From JAIBJN01 sp963839745 (lineage in GTDB: Bacteria > Actinomycetota > Thermoleophilia > Gaiellales > Gaiellaceae): DNA of 64,000 nt. Numbering within the stretch: position 1 is the stretch's first letter; the number at the start of each line of letters is the position of its first letter. The notes beneath the pieces are model-generated. The model searched no databases. It was not told the DNA's origin and was given only the letters and a program-made list of their open reading frames with translations. Positions 33,335 through 41,051 of this stretch are shown here, piece after piece. Location: the NCBI GenBank assembly GCA_963839745.1, contig CAWIWC010000015.1:62001-126000 (forward strand), read 5' to 3'. The position numbers and the translations under genes were made by a program.

Positions 33335-34506
33335 ATGGAGCCCGATCCGCCGTACGAGGTCGAGCCGGAGGTCGAGGGCGAGGAGGAGCTCGAGCACCCG
33401 GTCACGCCGCTCGAGCTGTTCTTCGACCTCGTCTTCGTCTTCGCGCTCACGCAGGTGACCGGCTTCATGTCGGACGACCCGACCTGGGCCGGCGTCGGGA
33501 AGGGGATGCTCATCCTGGCGGCGCTCTGGTGGACGTGGGGCGCGTACGCCTGGCTCACGAACGAGATCGACCCCGACGAGGGCTCGGCGCGGCTCGCCGT
33601 CTTCGCCGCCATGGGCGCCATGTTCGTCTCCGCCCTCGCCGTGCCGAACGCCTTCGGCAACGACGCCGTGCTCTTCGGCCTCGCCTACTTCACGGTGCGC
33701 GTCCTCCACATCGTGCTCTTCGCCGAGGCGACCCCGCACGTCGACGTGCGCCAGGCCTCGTACCGGCTGGCGCGTACCGCCATCCCCGGGCCTGCGCTCA
33801 TCGTGGTCGCGGGCTTCCTCGACGGCAACGCGCAGATCGCGTGCTGGCTCGTGGCGCTTACCATCGACTACGCCGGCCCCTACGTCTTCGGAGTGCGCGG
33901 GTTCTCGGTCTCGGCCGAGCACTTCGCCGAGCGCTACGCGCTGATCGTGATCATCGCGCTCGGTGAGTCGATCGTCGCCATCGGGATCGGCGCGGCCGGG
34001 ATCGAGCTCACCCGACCGTGGTGCTGGCGGCCATCCTCGGGCTCGCGATCGCCTGTGCGCTCTGGTGGGCGTACTTCGACATCGTCGCGGTCGTCGCGCG
34101 CAAGAAACTCGTCGAGGCACACGGCCACGCGCGCGCGCGGCTCGCCCGTGACTCCTTCAGCTACCTGCACCTGCCGATGTTCGCCGGCATCGTCCTGCTC
34201 GCACTGGGCGCGAAGAAGGTCCTCGCCCACGTGGACGAACCGCTGGAGACCGTCCCGGCCTTCGCGCTCTGCGGAGGCGTGGCCTTCTACCTCCTCAGCC
34301 ACGACGCGATCCGCTATCGCAGTGTCCGCACGATCAACCCGAGGCGCTGTCTGGCAGCAGCGACGAGCGCGGCGCTGATCCCGGTCGCCGTGCGCGTGGA
34401 CGGAGTCGTGGCCATCGCGCTCGTCGCCGCGGTCTGCACCGCGCTCATCGCCTACGAGACGCTGCGCTTCAGGACGGCCCGCGCGCAGATGCGCACGGCC
34501 GTCTGA
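33335..34506 (+). pseudogene. LtrA-like (low-temperature-requirement A) membrane protein gene with frameshift
   Basis: The frame from 33335 encodes an LtrA-type protein: VTPLELFFDLVFVFALTQVT, LWWTWGAYAWLTNEID, RYALIVIIALGESIVAIG and further helices. After GIELT at about 34010 that frame turns to Arg/Ser-rich nonsense. Homologous coding resumes in another frame as VVLAAILGLAIACALWWAYFD and runs to 34506. One extra C in the CCC run near 34010 would join both parts into about 390 residues, the usual length. It is either a real mutation or an assembly indel. LtrA proteins are multi-pass membrane proteins of unknown function. Confidence 0.8.
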
Positions 34507-34545
34507 GGCGCCGCCGCAGCACCCTGCGGCCTAGGCGGCGGCGGC
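34507..34545 (+). terminator. Strong hairpin after the ltrA-like gene
   Basis: A 10-bp outer stem (34507-34516 with 34536-34545) encloses a second 6-bp stem (CCGCAG/CTGCGG). It directly follows the ltrA-like stop and lies between that gene and a possible convergent small gene, so it may work in both directions. There is no long T-tract. Confidence 0.6.
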
Positions 34546-34686
34546 GCCCCGCACGGCCCTCAGGAGGCGGAACGTCTTGCGGGGCCGATCGACCGGGCGT
34601 GCGGCCGCCCGTGCGTCGATGAGCTCCCGCTGGTCCGCCACCTGCCGGCGGCGCGTCTCGAACTGAGTGAGGGAGATGTTTGTCAT
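34531..34686 (-). CDS. Small basic hypothetical protein (51 aa)
   Basis: The minus-strand frame reads MTNISLTQFETRRRQVADQR and then an Arg/Ala-rich tail. AGGAG lies 12 bp upstream of the ATG; a further ATG at 34719 would add 11 residues. The C-terminal codons fall inside the terminator hairpin. No family is recognised. Composition is typical of small Arg-rich actinobacterial proteins, but a chance frame in high-GC DNA cannot be excluded. Confidence 0.35.
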   Translation of the reverse strand: MTNISLTQFETRRRQVADQRELIDARAAARPVDRPRKTFRLLRAVRGAAAA

Positions 34687-34807
34687 GAAGAAGAGTGCTC
34701 CTGGTTCATTGACGCTCATTCAAGCCGCGCGGGGGTCGCGGCACAGTGGAGCAAGCAGGCGTCTCGCCAGGCGGTTATCCGCACCAGGCATTTCCATCGG
34801 AGAAATG

Positions 34808-34836
34808 GAGAGCCCGCCGGGTCTCGGCGGGCTCTC
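34808..34836. terminator. 12-bp perfect hairpin in a gene-poor interval
   Basis: GAGAGCCCGCCG (34808-34819) and CGGCGGGCTCTC (34825-34836) form a perfect 12-bp stem with a 5-base loop. On the minus strand it is followed by CATTTCTCC, a weak T-rich tail. It could terminate transcripts from tRNA-Ala and the remnant frame beyond it. The rest of 34690-34950 shows nothing else I can support. Confidence 0.5.
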
Positions 34837-34951
34837 GCTTCGTGTAGTGGTGGAGCTCCAACGCCTGCGGCCAAGCGGAAGCTCCTGAAGTGCCGAACGT
34901 AAGACCTGTATCGGACGAACGAGCGTTGCCGGAAGTCCCCTGTTCGAGGGA

Positions 34952-35056
34952 CTAGCAGGCGCGCAGCTGATCGCGGCCCGGGCCGCCGAAGCAGCGGTCC
35001 GGCGAGGTGCCGCCGTTGAGGCGATCGTTGCCGCTTTCCCCGCACAGGAAGGGCAT
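34952..35056 (-). pseudogene. Remnant of a hemolysin-type (RTX-like) repeat protein, C-terminus only
   Basis: Directly downstream of tRNA-Ala, a 34-residue frame carries nonapeptide-like repeats: GESGNDRLNGG, then SPDRCFGG and PGRDQLRAC-stop. GGxGxDxL repeats are the calcium-binding pattern of RTX/hemolysin-type proteins, and a Cys before the stop is common in such actinobacterial proteins as I recall. A full-length gene is not present; the frame runs upstream into the tRNA. It may be the severed end of a gene displaced by insertion or deletion at the tRNA. Confidence 0.4.
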
Positions 35057-35069
35057 GCCCGTCGACCAG

Positions 35070-35142
35070 TGGAGCCAGCGGGATTCGAACCCGCGACCTC
35101 TTGGCTGCCAGCCAAGCGCTCTCCCAGCTGAGCTATGGCCCC
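35070..35142 (-). tRNA. tRNA-Ala (anticodon GGC)
   Basis: A 73-nt cloverleaf on the minus strand. The acceptor is GGGGCCA/TGGCTCC with discriminator A, the D-arm contains AGCTCAGCTGGGAGAGC, the anticodon loop CTGGCAG gives GGC (alanine, reading GCC/GCU), and the T-arm contains GGTTCGAATCC. The 3' CCA is not encoded. Confidence 0.96.
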
Positions 35143-35208
35143 GCGAAATTTGCCCCATCAGTGTAGTCAGCCCGTTTGCCTCCCGCGCGGCCGGGAAACA
35201 CAGGGATC

Positions 35209-35376
35209 GTGGCCGAGGAGAGGACCGACTACAGCCCCGTCGTCGAGCAGGCACCGCCCGCCGAGCAGCGCCACGAGCGGCGCCAGGCGAAGGCGTTTCT
35301 CCTCGGCGCCTGGAGCTTCTGGCTCTACGCGCTCGTGATCGCGGGGATCGTCGCGCTCGTGATCTGGCTCGTCTAA
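35209..35376 (+). CDS. Small single-pass membrane protein (55 aa), hypothetical
   Basis: GTG start at 35209. The N-terminal half is charged (AEERTDYSPVVEQAPPAEQRHERRQ in two segments) and the C-terminal half is one long hydrophobic helix (FWLYALVIAGIVALVIWLV) reaching the last residue. That makes a tail-anchored type protein. The stop overlaps the convergent rsfS stop by a few bases. There is no recognised family; the clean charge-then-helix layout supports a real gene. Confidence 0.5.
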   Translation: MAEERTDYSPVVEQAPPAEQRHERRQAKAFLLGAWSFWLYALVIAGIVALVIWLV

Positions 35377-35726
35377 CCGGCCGCTGCGAGCTCGACGGAC
35401 GGCACGTCGCCCCACAGCTCCTCGAGGCGGTAGTACTCGCGCGCCTCGGGCGTGAACACGTGCAGCACGACGTCGAGGTAGTCGGCGATGATCCAGCTGG
35501 CCTCGCGCTCGCCGGCGACGGTCCGCGGCGTCAGGCGCTCGGCCTTCTTCATCTCCTCGCGCACGGCGTCGTAGATCGCCTTGGTCTGCCTGGGGTTCTG
35601 CCCCGTGCAGATGACGAAATAGTCCGTGTAGGAGCAGACGGGCCGCATGTCGAGGATGACGACGTCGGCAGCGAGCTTCTCCTGGGCGAGCTCAGCGATC
35701 CGGCGGGCGTTCTCGATTGGCGTCAG
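35373..35726 (-). CDS. rsfS: Ribosomal silencing factor RsfS
   Basis: Binds ribosomal protein L14 and blocks subunit joining in stationary phase. The conserved body is SYTDYFVICTGQNPRQTKAI, EASWIIADYLDVVLHVF and YYRLEELWGD. The only in-frame ATG (35648) would cut off the conserved helix NARRIAELAQEKLAADVVILDM. The frame is continuous upstream to a CTG at 35726 with GGAG about ten bases before it, giving 117 residues, the family length. I therefore propose a CTG start. It follows nadD, the usual nadD-rsfS order. Confidence 0.9.
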   Translation of the reverse strand: MTPIENARRIAELAQEKLAADVVILDMRPVCSYTDYFVICTGQNPRQTKAIYDAVREEMKKAERLTPRTVAGEREASWIIADYLDVVLHVFTPEAREYYRLEELWGDVPSVELAAAG

Positions 35727-35755
35727 TGGCCTGGCATCTCCTGATTCAACGCTTC

Positions 35756-36346
35756 TCAGCGTAGCTCATCGTAGACACCGTCCTCGACGACCAGCCGCGC
35801 GACGCCGGCCGGGACGAGGCCGTCGATCGGCTCGCCGAGCGCGGCGCGGCGGCGGATCTCCGTCGAGGAGACGTCCACCGCGGGGATCTCGAAGAGCTCG
35901 ACCCGCTCGGGGCGCCGGAGACCGGCGAGCACCTCGTCGAGCCGCTCGTGCGGATGGCCCGGTCGCGTGGCAACGCCGAGGCGCACGTGCTCCAGGATCT
36001 CATCGGGCTCCTTCCAGGCGCGGAAGTCGGCGAACTCGTCCGCCCCGACGAGGAAGACGACGTCCCCCCACTCCCCCTCCGCCCATCGCGCCGTGTCCAC
36101 GGTGTACGACGGGCCGGGGCGCTCGAGCTCGTGGCGCGACAGCTCGACGCCGGGGAGGCCGGCGAACGCCGCCTCCGCGAGGCGGAAGCGCGTCTCCGCA
36201 TTCGTCTCCAGGTCCTTGTGCGGCGGGTCGCCCGTGACGACGACCACCAGGCGGTCGAGGCCGAAGCGCTCGATCGCGGCGCGTGCGAGCGCGACATGGC
36301 CGTTGTGCGGCGGGTCGAACGCCCCTCCGAGGAGTCCGGTCGTCAC
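35756..36346 (-). CDS. nadD: Nicotinate-nucleotide adenylyltransferase
   Basis: Adenylates nicotinate mononucleotide in NAD synthesis. It has 196 residues. The nucleotidyltransferase motif is GGAFDPPHNGHVALA with the T/HxGH histidines; GDPPHK and DVSSTEIRRR are the other family motifs. The start overlaps the obg stop (ATGA region), so obg, nadD and rsfS form one operon. No anomalies were seen. Confidence 0.95.
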   Translation of the reverse strand: MTTGLLGGAFDPPHNGHVALARAAIERFGLDRLVVVVTGDPPHKDLETNAETRFRLAEAAFAGLPGVELSRHELERPGPSYTVDTARWAEGEWGDVVFLVGADEFADFRAWKEPDEILEHVRLGVATRPGHPHERLDEVLAGLRRPERVELFEIPAVDVSSTEIRRRAALGEPIDGLVPAGVARLVVEDGVYDELR

Positions 36347-37500
36347 TCGTCCTCGAACTCGACGACTGCGTCGGCCTTGACCCCCGCCGCGCGCAGGTCC
36401 TCCTCCGAGGCCTCCCCACGGACGCGGTAGCCGCGGTCGGTGCGGAAGATACGGACGCGGCGCTGCCGCGGCGGACGCGGGTGGTAGACGAGGAAGTCGG
36501 CCATCTCCTCGTCGCGGACCGGGGTCGGCGGGCTCTCGGGGACGAGCTCGAAGAGGGCGCGCTTCAGCTCCTCGATGCCCGCGCCCGTGGCCGCCGAAGT
36601 GGTGAGTGTGGCGAGCACGCGCGGGTCGTCGACGGCGAAGACGGGTGCCTCCTGGACGAGGTCGATCTTGTTGAGGACGACGATCTGCGGGCGGTCGGCG
36701 AGCCCTGCCCCGTAGGCGGCGAGCTCGCGGTCGATCGAGTGGAAGCGCTCCTCCACGTCCTCCTGCGCCTCGATCACGTGCACGAAGAGGCGCGCCCGTT
36801 CGAGGTGCGCCAGGAACTCGTCGCCGAGCCCCACGCCCTCGCTCGCGCCCTCGAGCAGCCCGGGCACGTCGGCGACCGTCAGCTGCCTGCCGTCCGGCGC
36901 CTCGACGGTTCCGAGCACGGGCGCGAGCGTCGTGAACGGATAGTCGGCGACCTTGGGCTTCGCGTTCGAGATGCGGCGCAGCAACGAGGACTTGCCGGCG
37001 TTGGGAAAGCCGAGCAGCGCCGCGTCGGCCAGCAGCTTCAGCCTGAGGTCGAGCGACGCCTCCTCGCCCGGCGTGCCGAGCTCGGCGAGCCGTGGCGTCT
37101 GGTGCGTCGGCGTCGCGAAGCGCTTGTTGCCCGCGCCGCCGAAGCCGCCGTGCGCGACGACCGCCTTGGCGCCGGGATGGGCGAGATCGGCGAGCAGGCG
37201 GCCGTCCTCGTCGAGCACTTGCGTCCCCACCGGGACCGCCAGGACGACGTTCTCGCCGTCGGCGCCGCGCTTGTTCGCACCTTCGCCGTGGCGTCCTCGC
37301 TTGGCCTCGAAGCGTCCGAGCCGCTGGAAGTACGAGAGATCGCGCCGGTCGGGGTCGGCAACGAGCACGACGTCGCCGCCGTGGCCGCCGTCGCCGCCGT
37401 CCGGCCCGCCCTTCGGCACGTACTTCTCGCGCCGGAAGCTCAGCGAGCCGTCGCCGCCGCGCCCGCCCTTGACGCGGATCCGCGCGCGGTCGTTGAACAT
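36343..37500 (-). CDS. obg: GTPase Obg (CgtA)
   Basis: Ribosome-associated GTPase for 50S assembly and stress response. The ATG at 37500 gives 385 residues. The glycine-rich Obg fold opens with KGGRGGDGSLSFRREKYVPK; the G domain has GFPNAGKSS, DVPGLLEGA and NKIDLV. A short C-terminal part (about 55 residues after the G domain) replaces the longer OCT domain of some homologues. It lies 7 bp after rpmA, the classical rplU-rpmA-obg order. A longer frame upstream is discarded because it lies in rpmA. Confidence 0.96.
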   Translation of the reverse strand: MFNDRARIRVKGGRGGDGSLSFRREKYVPKGGPDGGDGGHGGDVVLVADPDRRDLSYFQRLGRFEAKRGRHGEGANKRGADGENVVLAVPVGTQVLDEDGRLLADLAHPGAKAVVAHGGFGGAGNKRFATPTHQTPRLAELGTPGEEASLDLRLKLLADAALLGFPNAGKSSLLRRISNAKPKVADYPFTTLAPVLGTVEAPDGRQLTVADVPGLLEGASEGVGLGDEFLAHLERARLFVHVIEAQEDVEERFHSIDRELAAYGAGLADRPQIVVLNKIDLVQEAPVFAVDDPRVLATLTTSAATGAGIEELKRALFELVPESPPTPVRDEEMADFLVYHPRPPRQRRVRIFRTDRGYRVRGEASEEDLRAAGVKADAVVEFEDE

Positions 37501-37507
37501 CGGATCT

Positions 37508-37753
37508 CTAGGAGACCGACACGACCCGACCCTCGCCGCCCGTCTGGAAGTCGACCTTCCCGTCACGGGTGGCAAAGATCGTGTGGTCACGGCCCAGCCC
37601 GGTGCCCGGGCCCGGCCGGAAGCGCGTACCGCGCTGGCGGACGACGATCATCCCCGCCTTGATCTCCTGGCCGGCGAAGATCTTGACGCCGAGTCGCTTG
37701 GACTCGGAGTCCCTGCCGTTCTTCGACGAGCCCAGTCCCTTCTTGTGCGCCAT
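37508..37753 (-). CDS. rpmA: 50S ribosomal protein L27
   Basis: Large-subunit protein reaching the peptidyl-transferase centre. It has 81 residues, starting MAHKKGLGSSKNGRDSES, with KRLGVKIFAGQ and the QRGTRF and GLGRDHTIFA segments. There is no cleavable N-terminal extension as in Firmicutes. It sits between rplU and obg with almost no spacing. Confidence 0.97.
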   Translation of the reverse strand: MAHKKGLGSSKNGRDSESKRLGVKIFAGQEIKAGMIVVRQRGTRFRPGPGTGLGRDHTIFATRDGKVDFQTGGEGRVVSVS

Positions 37754-38239
37754 CTAGCTTTCCTCGCTCTTCTTCCTGGGGGTGCTGCGCCGCGCCGGCG
37801 CCTTCTTCTCGGTCGACGCAGCGGGCTTGCGCGCTGCCGGCTTCCGGGCGGCGGGCTTCTTCGCCGCCGGCGCCTTCTCGGCAGTCTTCGCCTCGGCCTT
37901 CGCAGGCTCCTTCTTCGCGGCGGTCGAGCGCGAGCTGCCTATCGACTGCACTTCGATGCGCGTCAGCCGCGCGCGGAACCCGTTCCGGCGCTTGTAGCCC
38001 GTGCGTCGCTTGTGCTTGCCGATGATGATCTTCGGGCCGAGGACGTGCTCCGCGACCTTGGCCGTCACCTGCTGGCCCTTGAGGTCGTCGCCGAGCCTCG
38101 CCTCACCGTCCCCGCCGAGCATGACGAGGTCGGGATGGAACGTCTTGCCCTCGTCGTGGGGCAGGCGGTCGACAAGCAGGTGCAGGCCTTCCCGCACGCG
38201 GTACTGCTTGTTCCCGATCGAGATGACGGCGTAGGTCAT
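37754..38239 (-). CDS. rplU: 50S ribosomal protein L21 with Ala/Lys-rich C-terminal extension
   Basis: L21 normally has about 103 residues; this one has 161. Residues 1-103 are a standard L21 (YAVISIGNKQYRVREG, HKRRTGYKRRNGFR). After that comes a low-complexity tail of Ala, Lys, Pro and Arg with a repeated KPAAR unit, ending PRKKSEES. Such basic tails probably contact rRNA or are disordered. It heads rplU-rpmA-obg. Confidence 0.95.
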   Translation of the reverse strand: MTYAVISIGNKQYRVREGLHLLVDRLPHDEGKTFHPDLVMLGGDGEARLGDDLKGQQVTAKVAEHVLGPKIIIGKHKRRTGYKRRNGFRARLTRIEVQSIGSSRSTAAKKEPAKAEAKTAEKAPAAKKPAARKPAARKPAASTEKKAPARRSTPRKKSEES

Positions 38240-38262
38240 AGGAGGCTCCAGAAGAGGAAACG

Positions 38263-38280
38263 AGCGGGCAAGCGCCCGCT
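38263..38280 (-). terminator. Hairpin between the RNase E/G gene and rplU
   Basis: A 7-bp perfect stem (AGCGGGC/GCCCGCT, 4-base loop); on the minus strand it is followed by CGTTTCCTC. It separates the RNase gene from rplU and may be a weak terminator or part of the rplU leader. Confidence 0.45.
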
Positions 38281-38292
38281 TCGCCGGAAAGT

Positions 38293-40668
38293 CTAGCCAG
38301 CCTCCTCGACAGTCGCAATCGGCTCGGTCTGGCCGCCCTCGGGCGGCGCGGGGGGCTTCTTCTTGCGCTTTCGGCCGCCGCGCGTGCCCCTACGGGTCTT
38401 CTTCTTGGGCTTCTCCGCCGCTCCGTCGCCTTCGGCGGCGGTAGCGCTCGGTTCCGCGGCAGGCTCCGCAGGCTCCTGCGCCGGCTCGGGCGGCTGTTCC
38501 GCAGGCCGGCCGTTCGTCTCCGCGGCGGCGCCGTCGGCGGTGGGGGCGGTCGCAGTCGTCTTCCGCTTGCGGCCCCTCCCGCCACGCGTCCCGCGGCGGG
38601 TCTTCTTCTTCGGCTTGGGCTCGGTCGGAGCGTCGCCGTCGGCCGCCGGCGTCTCGACCGCTTCGTCCTCCGCGACGGCGGGCGCCGCTGACGCCTTGGC
38701 TCGGCTCGGCCGGGCCCTCGGCTTCTGCACGGGCTCCTCGACATCCGAGTCGTCCACGAACTCGTCCTCCAGGACGATCGGCCCCACGGGCGCCTTGGCT
38801 CCGCGCCTCGGGCGGGCCTTCGGCTTCTCCTCGACCTTCGGGGCCAGGCCTTCGATCGCCGACGCCTTGCCCTCGGAGAGGATCTGGAAGCGGTCGAGCC
38901 GGAACGACTTCTTCGTCTTGAAGGCGAACCGCCGCCCGGTCTCCTTCTCGAGCTCCTCGAGGCGCGAGCCGCCGGGGCCGATCAGGATCGCCGCCACGTC
39001 CGAGTGCATCTCGACGACGAACGCCTCGGCCTTCGAACCGGCGATGTGCTGGCGCAGCTTTCGCTCGACCTCCACCGCGTGCGTCTCGGGCGAGATGATC
39101 ACGCCGTCGCCGGCGCAGGTCGGGCAGGAGACGGTGAGGATCTCGCGCGGGCCGTCCGTGACGTTCTGGCGCGTCATCTCGACGAGCCCGAGGGGCGAGA
39201 TCTCGACGACGTAGGTCTTCGTCCGGTCTCGCGCGAGCTCGCGGTTGAGCGCCTCCTCGACGAGCTGGCGGTTCTTCGGGTTCGCCATGTCGATGAAGTC
39301 GATGACGATGATCCCGCCGATGTCCCGCAGCCGCAGCTGGCGGACGACCTCGCCGACCGCCTCGAGGTTGTTCTTCGTGATCGTGTCCTCGAGCCGCCCC
39401 TGCGACGACTTGCCGCGGCCGCCGACGAAGCGGCCGGTGTTGACGTCGATGACCGTGAAGGCCTCGGCGTAGTCGAAGATCAGGTAGCCGCCCGAAGGGA
39501 GGTCGACCCTGCGGCTCAGCGTCGAGTTGATCGCCTCGCGCACGCCGGACTTCTCCAGCAGCGGCTCCTTGCCGTTGTAGCGCTCGACGCGCGCGGCGAG
39601 CTCGGGCGACGTCCGCTTGAGGTAGCCGACGATCCGCCGGTACGTGCGCTCGTGGTCGACGACGACGCGCTTGAAGTCGCTGATGAAGAGGTCGCGGACG
39701 ATGCGCAGCGGCAGCTCGGCCTCCTGGTAGACGAGCGCGGGCGCGTCCGTCCGGCCCGCGCGGCCGCGGATCGTCGACCAGAGCTTGAGCAGGAGCTTGA
39801 GATCGCCGGAGAGCTCTTCCTCCGAGGCGCCTTCCGCGGCGGTGCGGACGATCAGCCCGCCCTCCGGCAGTTCGAGCCCCTTGCAGATCTTCTTCAACCG
39901 CTCGCGCTCGTCGTCCTCGAGCCGGCGCGAGACGCCGATCCCGTCCCCGTACGGCGTGTAGACGAGGAAGCGGCCGGGGAGCGAGATCTCCGTCGTCAGC
40001 CGCGCGCCCTTCGTCCCCATGGGATCCTTGACCGCCTGGACGAGGACTTGCTCGCCGCGGGAGATGAGCTCCTGGATGCGCTTGCCGTGGCGCTTTCCCT
40101 CGAGCTCGGGGACGACGATCTCGTCGACGTACAGGAACCCGTTGCGCTGGAGGCCGATGTCCACGAACGACGCCTCCATGCCCGGGAGCACGTTGTCGAC
40201 GACACCCTTGTAGATGTTCCCGGCAACCGTGCGGCGCTCGGGACGGCCGAGATAGACCTCGGCGGGCTTGCCGTCTTCGAGAACGGCGACCGTCTGCTCG
40301 CCCACGTCGATGGAGACGTAGATCTCCTTCGTGACGTCCGGAAGGGCGATCCGCGGCGGAGCCGCCGGCGCCTTGCGTGCCGGAGGACGCTTGCGCTCGC
40401 GCTGTGACGACGCCTTGCGCTGCGGCTTCGCCTCGCCGGTCTCGGCCTTCTCGGCCTTCTCGGCAGTCGCAGTCGCCGCCGTCGCGGACTCGGGCTTCTT
40501 CTTCGCGCGGCCGCGGCCGCCGCGGCTTCCGCGGCGCCGGCGGGCGGGCTTTCGGTCAGCCGCCTCGGCGGAATCCCGCCGAGCCGGCTTCTGCTCTGTG
40601 GGCGTCTCGGGAGCGGCTGCCTCTTCCGGCGCCGCCTCCCCGCGCTTCTTCCAGCGAAACCAGGACAC
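38293..40668 (-). CDS. rng: Ribonuclease E/G family endoribonuclease
   Basis: Single-strand-specific RNase for rRNA maturation and mRNA decay; 791 residues. The GTG at 40668 is chosen because AAAGGAG stands 9 bases upstream and the frame before it has no conservation. A basic Ala/Lys/Arg N-terminal arm precedes the core. The S1 domain has GNIYKGVVDNVLPGMEASFVD; catalytic Asp motifs are TVIDVNTGRFVG and IVIDFIDM; the zinc link has CPTCAGDG. The roughly 230-residue C-terminal tail is disordered and holds two copies of a KKKTRRGTRGGR unit. Mycobacterial RNase E has a similar basic-arm layout. Confidence 0.93.
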   Translation of the reverse strand: MSWFRWKKRGEAAPEEAAAPETPTEQKPARRDSAEAADRKPARRRRGSRGGRGRAKKKPESATAATATAEKAEKAETGEAKPQRKASSQRERKRPPARKAPAAPPRIALPDVTKEIYVSIDVGEQTVAVLEDGKPAEVYLGRPERRTVAGNIYKGVVDNVLPGMEASFVDIGLQRNGFLYVDEIVVPELEGKRHGKRIQELISRGEQVLVQAVKDPMGTKGARLTTEISLPGRFLVYTPYGDGIGVSRRLEDDERERLKKICKGLELPEGGLIVRTAAEGASEEELSGDLKLLLKLWSTIRGRAGRTDAPALVYQEAELPLRIVRDLFISDFKRVVVDHERTYRRIVGYLKRTSPELAARVERYNGKEPLLEKSGVREAINSTLSRRVDLPSGGYLIFDYAEAFTVIDVNTGRFVGGRGKSSQGRLEDTITKNNLEAVGEVVRQLRLRDIGGIIVIDFIDMANPKNRQLVEEALNRELARDRTKTYVVEISPLGLVEMTRQNVTDGPREILTVSCPTCAGDGVIISPETHAVEVERKLRQHIAGSKAEAFVVEMHSDVAAILIGPGGSRLEELEKETGRRFAFKTKKSFRLDRFQILSEGKASAIEGLAPKVEEKPKARPRRGAKAPVGPIVLEDEFVDDSDVEEPVQKPRARPSRAKASAAPAVAEDEAVETPAADGDAPTEPKPKKKTRRGTRGGRGRKRKTTATAPTADGAAAETNGRPAEQPPEPAQEPAEPAAEPSATAAEGDGAAEKPKKKTRRGTRGGRKRKKKPPAPPEGGQTEPIATVEEAG

Positions 40669-40816
40669 GTGTGTTGACTCCTTTCGGGCGCACGCCGCGC
40701 TCGGCGCCGTCAGGGCGCGCCCCCAGCCGCAGCGTGTCTGCCTCAAATCTCATAGGTCTCGGCGCCGGTGTCCGCCTGCCCGAAATCGGGCTCGGTGCTC
40801 CGTGCGCATCCCCTTC

Positions 40817-40822
40817 AGGGTA
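40817..40822 (-). promoter_or_regulatory. Possible extended -10 box of the RNase E/G gene
   Basis: TGCTACCCT on the minus strand (hexamer TACCCT at 40822-40817) would give an untranslated leader of about 140 nt. RNase E mRNAs often have long leaders used for autoregulation. The leader itself (40669-40810) shows no recognised motif. Confidence 0.3.
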
Positions 40823-40845
40823 GCAGTCGGGTTCGCTGCGACCGC

Positions 40846-41040
40846 CTACGCCGCAGCTGGCCGAAGCCCGGTTCGCTTCCTGTCGACGGCCCGCAGACGC
40901 TGGTTCAGACGCGCCCAGGCCCAGGGCTCGACCTCGTCGTACCGCCCAGTCGCAGCCTCGGCCTGTGTCGCCTCGAGGTACTCGAACCACGCGTCTGCTT
41001 CCTCGATCAGAAGCGCTTCGTGCGTCTCCACGCTGTCCAT
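40846..41040 (-). CDS. Small conserved-looking protein (64 aa), hypothetical
   Basis: A 64-residue frame rich in Glu/Ala (MDSVETHEALLIEEADAWF, then YLEATQAEAATGRYDEVEP) with several Trp and Leu residues, and a basic end. It is amphipathic and helical in appearance, with protein-like composition unlike the Arg/Ser-rich shadows around it. It starts 11 bp after the DUF697 gene stop on the same strand, so probably in the same transcript. No family is recognised. Confidence 0.55.
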   Translation of the reverse strand: MDSVETHEALLIEEADAWFEYLEATQAEAATGRYDEVEPWAWARLNQRLRAVDRKRTGLRPAAA

Positions 41041-41051
41041 GCGCGCGAAGG

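Noticed and set aside
34720..35115. Minus-strand frame reading GSQEVAGSNPAGST across tRNA-Ala
   Set aside because: This is the well-known false protein produced by translating a tRNA gene.
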